Origin: Actinomycetota bacterium
GTDB taxonomy: Bacteria; Actinomycetota; Actinomycetes; S36-B12
DNA length: 64,000 nt
NCBI GenBank assembly: GCA_030645615.1
Contig: JAUSNB010000012.1
Coordinates: 1-64,000, forward strand
Reading direction: 5' to 3'
Both the position numbers and the translations under genes were made by a program. Positions 60,680 to 64,000 of the stretch are shown piece by piece. Every line of letters starts with the position of its first letter. Positions within the stretch are counted from its first letter, which is position 1. The notes beneath the pieces are model-generated. The model was not told the origin of the DNA. It saw only the letters and a list, made by a program, of their open reading frames with translations, and made no database searches.

Positions 60680-61978
60680 GTGGAACCGAGCTCCGAGGAG
60701 TGGTTCGCCCGCGCACAGAACGTCATCCCGGGAGGGGTGAGCTCGCCCGTGCGTGCGTTCCGCTCCGTGGGTGGCACGCCCCGCTACGTCGCCCACGCCC
60801 ACGGGTCGCGCATCACTGACACCGAGGGCCGGGAATACGTCGACCTTGTCGGCGCGTGGGGGCCCATGATCCTCGGCCACGCGCACCCGGGCGTGGTCGC
60901 ACAGGTGACCAGGGCAGTTGCCGCCTCCGCCTCCTTCGGCGCCCCCTGCCCACCAGAGGTCGAGCTGGCCGAGGAGATCGCCCGCCGCGTCGCTCCTGCG
61001 GAACGCGTCCGGTTCACCAGCTCCGGCACCGAGGCGGTGATGACCGCGCTCCGCCTCGCGCGAGCGAAGACCGGTCGCGATGTCGTCGTGAAGTTCGCCG
61101 GCTGCTATCACGGTCATGCCGACTCGCTGCTGGTCGCCGCTGGTTCCGGCGTCGCCACCCTCGGACTGCCGGACTCGCCCGGCGTCACCCCGGGCACGGC
61201 CCAGGACACCCTGGTCCTGCCCTACGGAGACGTCGCCGCACTCGAGGAGCTGTTCGCCGCCCGCGGGAGCGAGATCGCCTGCGTCATCACCGAGGCGGTG
61301 CCGGCGAACATGGGCGTAGTGCCCCCTCCGCTGGGCTTCAACGCGCGTCTGGCCTCGATCACCCGCGAGCACGGCGCGCTGCTCATCCTCGACGAGGTCA
61401 TGACCGGCTTCCGCATGTCAGCGGCCGGCTGGTGGGGCATCGAAGGCGCGACCGAGGGATGGCAGCCGGACCTGTTCACGTACGGGAAGGTCATCGGTGG
61501 AGGCATGCCGTTGGCAGCGGTGGCCGGCCCCGCCGCCACCATGGACCTGCTCGCCCCGGCCGGCCCGGTCTACCAGGCCGGCACCCTGAGCGGGAACCCG
61601 GTTGCCACGACGGCAGGGCTGGCGACCCTCCGCCTATGCACCCCGCAGGTCTACGCCCACCTCGATGCCACCGCAGGGGCCGTAAGGAGGATCATCACCG
61701 AAGCCCTCACCCGGCACGGTGTCATCCATCAGGCACCCCAGGCCGGAAACCTCTTCAGCTTCTTCTTCACCGCAACGCCGGTGCGTACCTATGACGACGC
61801 ACGCACGCAGAACACGTCCGCCTTCGCGGCCTTCTTCCACTCCATGCTGGACGGCGGCGTGTGGCTGCCACCCTCGGCCTACGAGGCGTGGTTCGTCTCC
61901 GCAGCCCACACCGACGACGACCTCGCCGTCATCGAATCAGCCGCCCACTCCGCCGCAGCCGCGGCCGCGAAGGTCTGA
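60680..61978 (+). CDS. hemL: Glutamate-1-semialdehyde aminotransferase
   Basis: This 432-residue PLP enzyme turns glutamate-1-semialdehyde into 5-aminolevulinate. [16 protein letters not shown] is the N-terminal signature, [17 protein letters not shown] the PLP phosphate site, [12 protein letters not shown] the PLP Asp, and K270 in [11 protein letters not shown] the Schiff-base Lys. The GTG start has an excellent AGGAGGAAG site. It closes the hemE-to-hemL run. Confidence 0.96.
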   Translation: MEPSSEEWFARAQNVIPGGVSSPVRAFRSVGGTPRYVAHAHGSRITDTEGREYVDLVGAWGPMILGHAHPGVVAQVTRAVAASASFGAPCPPEVELAEEIARRVAPAERVRFTSSGTEAVMTALRLARAKTGRDVVVKFAGCYHGHADSLLVAAGSGVATLGLPDSPGVTPGTAQDTLVLPYGDVAALEELFAARGSEIACVITEAVPANMGVVPPPLGFNARLASITREHGALLILDEVMTGFRMSAAGWWGIEGATEGWQPDLFTYGKVIGGGMPLAAVAGPAATMDLLAPAGPVYQAGTLSGNPVATTAGLATLRLCTPQVYAHLDATAGAVRRIITEALTRHGVIHQAPQAGNLFSFFFTATPVRTYDDARTQNTSAFAAFFHSMLDGGVWLPPSAYEAWFVSAAHTDDDLAVIESAAHSAAAAAAKV

Positions 61979-62359
61979 CCGCGCGGCCGGACACGCTGCA
62001 GCGAGTCTCGCTCGCGATTGAGGCCGCGACGTTGCGACAGCGGCGGGGGGATGTCGGCAAGGCCACACAACTCTCTGGGGGAAGGCTGGACTCGTGGTGG
62101 TCCGTATCGAACTGCAGACCCCAGCGCTCGTCGATAGTGATCCGCATACCCACGCCTCAACCTACGGACTACGCGTTCTGCAGATTCGTGCCGACATTGC
62201 CCGGGATGGCCCATCTGCCGAGAGCCGGGAATTGGCCAGGTGCGGAATCCGCCGACGCAGTGATCGACGACGACGCATCGCCCCGCCAGGAGTCTCGCCA
62301 TCTGCGGATTCCACAGGGCCTGCGCATCGATCATCCGTAGGTTGAACGAGGAAAGGGCC
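61979..62359. other. Intergenic region with an inverted pair of a short dispersed element
   Basis: No gene is seen. CAACCTACGGACTACGCG (62158-62175) equals 43511-43528, and the inverse core CCGTAGGTTG lies at 62335-62344, so about 187 bp are bracketed by inverted copies. Confidence 0.45.
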
Positions 62360-62367
62360 AAAAGAAA
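62360..62367. repeat. 8-bp target-site duplication, left
   Basis: AAAAGAAA directly precedes the element's left end and is repeated at 63840-63847. Confidence 0.85.
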
Positions 62368-62390
62368 GGATCTCCTGACGCATCCGTGGG

Positions 62391-63727
62391 TCAGTTTCGG
62401 CCTGGCAGGACAGGGCGGTGGCCGCCGAGGCTGAGCATGGCCAGGGCGATCAGGGCGTCGACGTTCTTGAACCCGAAGGCGATGCGGGTGATGAGGCGGA
62501 TCTTGGCGTTCACCGATTCGACGAGGGCGTTGGAGAGCCGGTGGGCGATGGCGTTGAGGATCAGCTGCCGGGACTTCTTGATGCTGCGGGCGAGCTTGAT
62601 GAACGCGGGGATGCGGCACCGTCTGGCCCAGCCCAGCCAGAGGTCGAGTGCTTCGACGGCGTCGTCGTAGGGGAGCTGGAAGATGATGCGCAGGCCTTCC
62701 TTCAGCAGGTAGGCGCGGTGCAGCCGGGGGTCGGTCTTCGCGATCCAGGCGAGCTTGGCGTGCTGGCGGTCGGTGAGATCCTCGGGGTTCTTCCAGAGGG
62801 CGTAGCGCGACCGCTGGATGCCTCGGGCCAGGGTGCTGGCCGGCCGTGGTGGGGCGTCCTTGCGTGGTGCTCCTCGTCCACGTTTGGGCTCCGATCTCGC
62901 ACCGGCCCTCGCGTCACGCCACGCCTCGATCCTGACCTGGTCCAGCGCGGCGGTGGCCCATTGGACGATGTGGAACGCGTCGGCGCAGACCACCGCGTGC
63001 GGGGTCCGTTCCGCGACGACGACCGCGATCCAGTCCGCCCCGTCGGCGGAGACATGCCTGATGGCAGCGCTCCTGGCCTCGCCGAGGGCGTCGAAGAAGC
63101 TGCGCAGGGTCGCGGCGCTGTTCCCGGGCGCGGCCCAGACAAGCCGCCCGGAATCGTGGTCCACCACCACGGTCAGGTATTGCTGGCCGCGCCGGTAGGA
63201 GATCTCGTCGATCCCGATCCGCGCCAGGCCCTCGAGCCGGTCGGTGGCGCCGCCGGTGTCGGCCCAGACCCGGGCCACGATCGACCCGATCGTGCGCCAG
63301 GCGACCCGCATCAGGTTCGTGACCGCGGTCTTCGACGTCACCGCCGCCAGCCACGCGACCTGATCGTCGAAGTCGCGCGTATGGCCGGCGTCGTGGCGCG
63401 CCCACGGCACCGACGCGACGGTCACCCCATGGCGGCGGCAGCTGACCCGGGGGCGCCTCGGCCTCCACGAACGCCCGGACCGTCCCCAGGTCCAGCGCCC
63501 GCCAGCGGCGCCGGCCGTCCCCATGGTCGAAGCCCGGACTGCGCCGCTGGCACGTCCCGCACCGGCCACGCCGTGACGCGGGCGGCCGCACGTGCACCAC
63601 GACCACGCCGTGACGCGGGCGGCCGCACGTGCACCACGACCACGCCCGCGGCGTCGTCGAATTCCACGCCCTCCACGGCCGTGTTCGCCAGCCCCAGCAG
63701 GGCACGCCATACCCTTGTTTCCTGCAC
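62391..63727 (-). pseudogene. ISL3-family transposase, frame-disrupted
   Basis: The gene begins at GTG 63727 (VQETRVWRALLGLANTAVEG, the ISL3 start). A 37-bp tandem duplication at 63566-63639 then shifts the frame. A second disruption near 63450, one extra C in a run of five, is needed to reach the remaining frame (ARHDAGHTRDFDDQVAWLAA, GIDEISYRRGQQYLTVVVD with the first catalytic Asp, DAFHIVQWATAALDQVR, and ALVESVNAKIRLITRIAFGF with the catalytic Glu). The core is complete, so the copy looks only recently inactivated. Confidence 0.85.
63566..63646. repeat. 37-bp tandem duplication inside the transposase gene
   Basis: The unit starting CCACGCCGTGACGCGG occupies 63566-63602 and 63603-63639, followed by seven bases of a third copy. 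As 37 is not a multiple of three, it breaks the reading frame. Confidence 0.92.
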
Positions 63728-63839
63728 GCCGTTCTCCGCTCGAGATTCCAGGTCCTCAACAGCCCGAAATCTATTGCGAGAGCGGCGTGCACTCGTCTCA
63801 CGGCAGCGTCACAGCACCCACGGGTGCGTCAGGAGATCC

Positions 63840-63847
63840 AAAAGAAA
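63840..63847. repeat. 8-bp target-site duplication, right
   Basis: AAAAGAAA directly after the right end of the ISL3 element. Confidence 0.85.
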
Positions 63848-63927
63848 GGGCCAGGCTGCCGATTTGACAGCACTCGTTGTCGCTTGGCAGCACCCGAAAC
63901 ATGTTGCGATGCAACAGGTTTCGCGAG

Positions 63928-63973
63928 TTGGTCGCCGGGGGCTCGAACCCCGAACCTACGGATTAGGAGCCTT
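63928..63973 (-). tRNA. 3' half of a tRNA gene (Arg, CCU anticodon), probable attachment-site scar
   Basis: On the minus strand the sequence runs from an anticodon loop CTCCTAA through TCCGTAGG to a T-arm (GGGG-TTCGAGC-CCCC) and an acceptor strand ending GCGACCA. The 5' half is not there: upstream bases neither pair with the anticodon stem nor supply a matching 5' acceptor strand. Such 3' halves starting in the anticodon loop are left where integrases use tRNA genes as attachment sites. It is not a working tRNA as it stands. Confidence 0.55.
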
Positions 63974-64000
63974 CCCGATCACGGCGCAGACAGCCGAATA

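Larger units (their letters stand above)
62368..63839 (-). mobile_element. ISL3-family insertion sequence, about 1472 bp
   Basis: Terminal inverted repeats begin GGATCTCCTGACGCA at 62368 and, read inward on the other strand, GGATCTCCTGACGCA from 63839; the first 24 bp match at 23. Eight-bp A-rich duplications (AAAAGAAA) flank both ends, as ISL3 elements make. One transposase gene fills the element on the minus strand. Intact ends with perfect target duplications indicate a fairly recent insertion. Confidence 0.9.

Overview
This window comes from a high-GC Gram-positive actinomycete (Actinomycetota). The evidence is dense gene packing with 4-bp ATGA/GTGA stop-start overlaps, many GTG starts, and a heme cluster of the coproporphyrin-dependent (Gram-positive) type: hemA, a fused hemC-hemD, hemE, hemY, hemQ, hemH, hemB and hemL. 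The genus cannot be fixed from the sequence alone.

Region 1 (about 1-35950) is a metal and envelope stress island, most plausibly for copper. It holds two OmpR-type two-component systems, each led by a small SHOCT membrane protein (1231-3891 and 32689-34799). Metal-handling genes are two P1B ATPases (10873 and 26763), a multicopper oxidase, a DUF305 lipoprotein, and one intact and one frameshifted CopZ-type chaperone. Thiol-redox genes are CcdA, TlpA, glutaredoxin-like and redoxin proteins. A surprising number of cell-envelope genes are mixed in: an Lgt-like protein, apolipoprotein N-acyltransferase, an Lnt-like membrane half, an acyltransferase-3, a VanW protein, a UbiB-type kinase, a membrane-methyltransferase fusion and two paralogous NlpC/P60 hydrolases. 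Thirteen copies of a direct repeat (CTTGAC-N5-CTTGAC, or CTTCAC variants, always 11 bp apart) lie upstream of most of these operons and point in their direction. I read them as binding sites of the two response regulators, which would make the region one regulon.

Region 2 (36200-43300) holds a Ser/Thr kinase, a short-chain dehydrogenase, a quinone oxidoreductase divergent from a TetR regulator with a palindromic operator, and a ferredoxin-reductase-like flavoprotein joined to a hemerythrin-domain protein, a deleted flavoprotein remnant and a DUF1345-like membrane protein. Region 3 (43300-51000) is accessory DNA: a truncated HepT-MntA type pair, an IS110-family relic, a DUF4242 protein, an HD-GYP/LuxR regulator, an NTF2-DsrE-unknown-ArsM-like operon, and a secreted RTX-type protein with an acidic tail.

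Region 4 (51037-61978) carries an MFS exporter and the heme genes on two divergent arms. Region 5 (61979-64000) holds an ISL3-family element with intact inverted repeats and 8-bp target duplications but a disrupted transposase. The window ends with the 3' half of a tRNA gene that looks like an attachment-site scar.
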